A stretch of 64,000 bases of DNA from UBA2033 sp035345875. Lineage in GTDB: Bacteria > Spirochaetota > Leptospiria > Leptospirales > Leptospiraceae. Position 1 is the first letter of the stretch. Each line of letters opens with the position of its first letter. The notes below the pieces were generated by a model. The model was not told where the DNA came from. It did no database searches and saw only the letters and a list, made by a program, of their open reading frames with translations. The stretch covers positions 1 through 64,000 of the forward strand of contig DAORDH010000005.1 in NCBI GenBank assembly GCA_035345875.1. Direction: 5' to 3'. This document shows, piece after piece, positions 63,977 to 64,000 of the stretch. The position numbers and the translations under genes were made by a program.

Positions 63977-64000
63977 ATGACCGCAGAACAAACGAAGGAT
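63977..64000 (+). CDS. Start of a further gene, cut by the window end
   Basis: An ATG at 63977 with AGGTAAG eight bases before it opens MTAEQTKD and runs off the window. Spacing of 40 bases after the membrane protein suggests it belongs to the same operon. Nothing can be said about its product. Confidence 0.5.

Overview
AT-rich chromosomal DNA, most likely from a spirochaete of the family Leptospiraceae. The basis is indirect: a DUF1564 gene (a family known to me mainly from Leptospira), relaxed lipoboxes of the F-V/I-N-C type, frequent TTG starts, very large mosaic signalling proteins, and a chemotaxis block followed by scpAB and pheA/tyrA. No rRNA or species marker is present, so the genus is inference.

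Region 1-7.3 kb is accessory. Two near-identical hairpin repeats (51-205 and 6054-6170) bracket small orphan genes, a methyltransferase plus HNH-nuclease restriction-modification pair, a DUF2357/PD-(D/E)XK nuclease of the McrBC type that has lost its start codon and its usual McrB-like partner, a frameshifted small gene and a zinc-ribbon protein. Region 7.3-11.3 kb holds ethanolamine use (eutC, eutB, permease) with a SlyD-type isomerase gene facing the other way between eutB and eutC. Region 12.2-18.1 kb is a leftward envelope operon: PBP1A, TPR-like protein, secreted protein, M50 metallopeptidase, UDP-glucuronate decarboxylase. Region 18.3-26.4 kb has an Rnk/GreA-type factor, a secreted lipase with its foldase, paired lipoproteins, a lipid A-type acyltransferase, an outer-membrane candidate and a possible degenerate GGDEF protein.

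Region 27.1-39.5 kb is a signalling block: a 1309-residue hybrid histidine kinase, an overlapping receiver-kinase, a 1896-residue Ser/Thr kinase-ATPase-GAF-SpoIIE phosphatase-TPR protein and two tandem STAS proteins. It has the parts of a partner-switching circuit with kinase and phosphatase in one chain. CstA, an NHL-repeat lipoprotein, a CHASE4-only membrane protein and a flavoprotein follow.

Region 46.1-55.2 kb is a tight co-directional run: 5-formyl-THF cyclo-ligase, cheW, cheA (with a C-terminal CheC-like phosphatase domain), cheB, cheY, scpA, scpB, pheA, tyrA, then a CAU-anticodon tRNA and a repeat cluster, and a DUF445 membrane protein. Region 58.1-64 kb is an operon of three exported c-type cytochromes (two di-haem, one mono-haem), a membrane protein with a THAH motif and the start of another gene that runs off the window. 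This cytochrome operon, the kinase/phosphatase/STAS block and the CheA-CheC fusion are the least conventional systems here.
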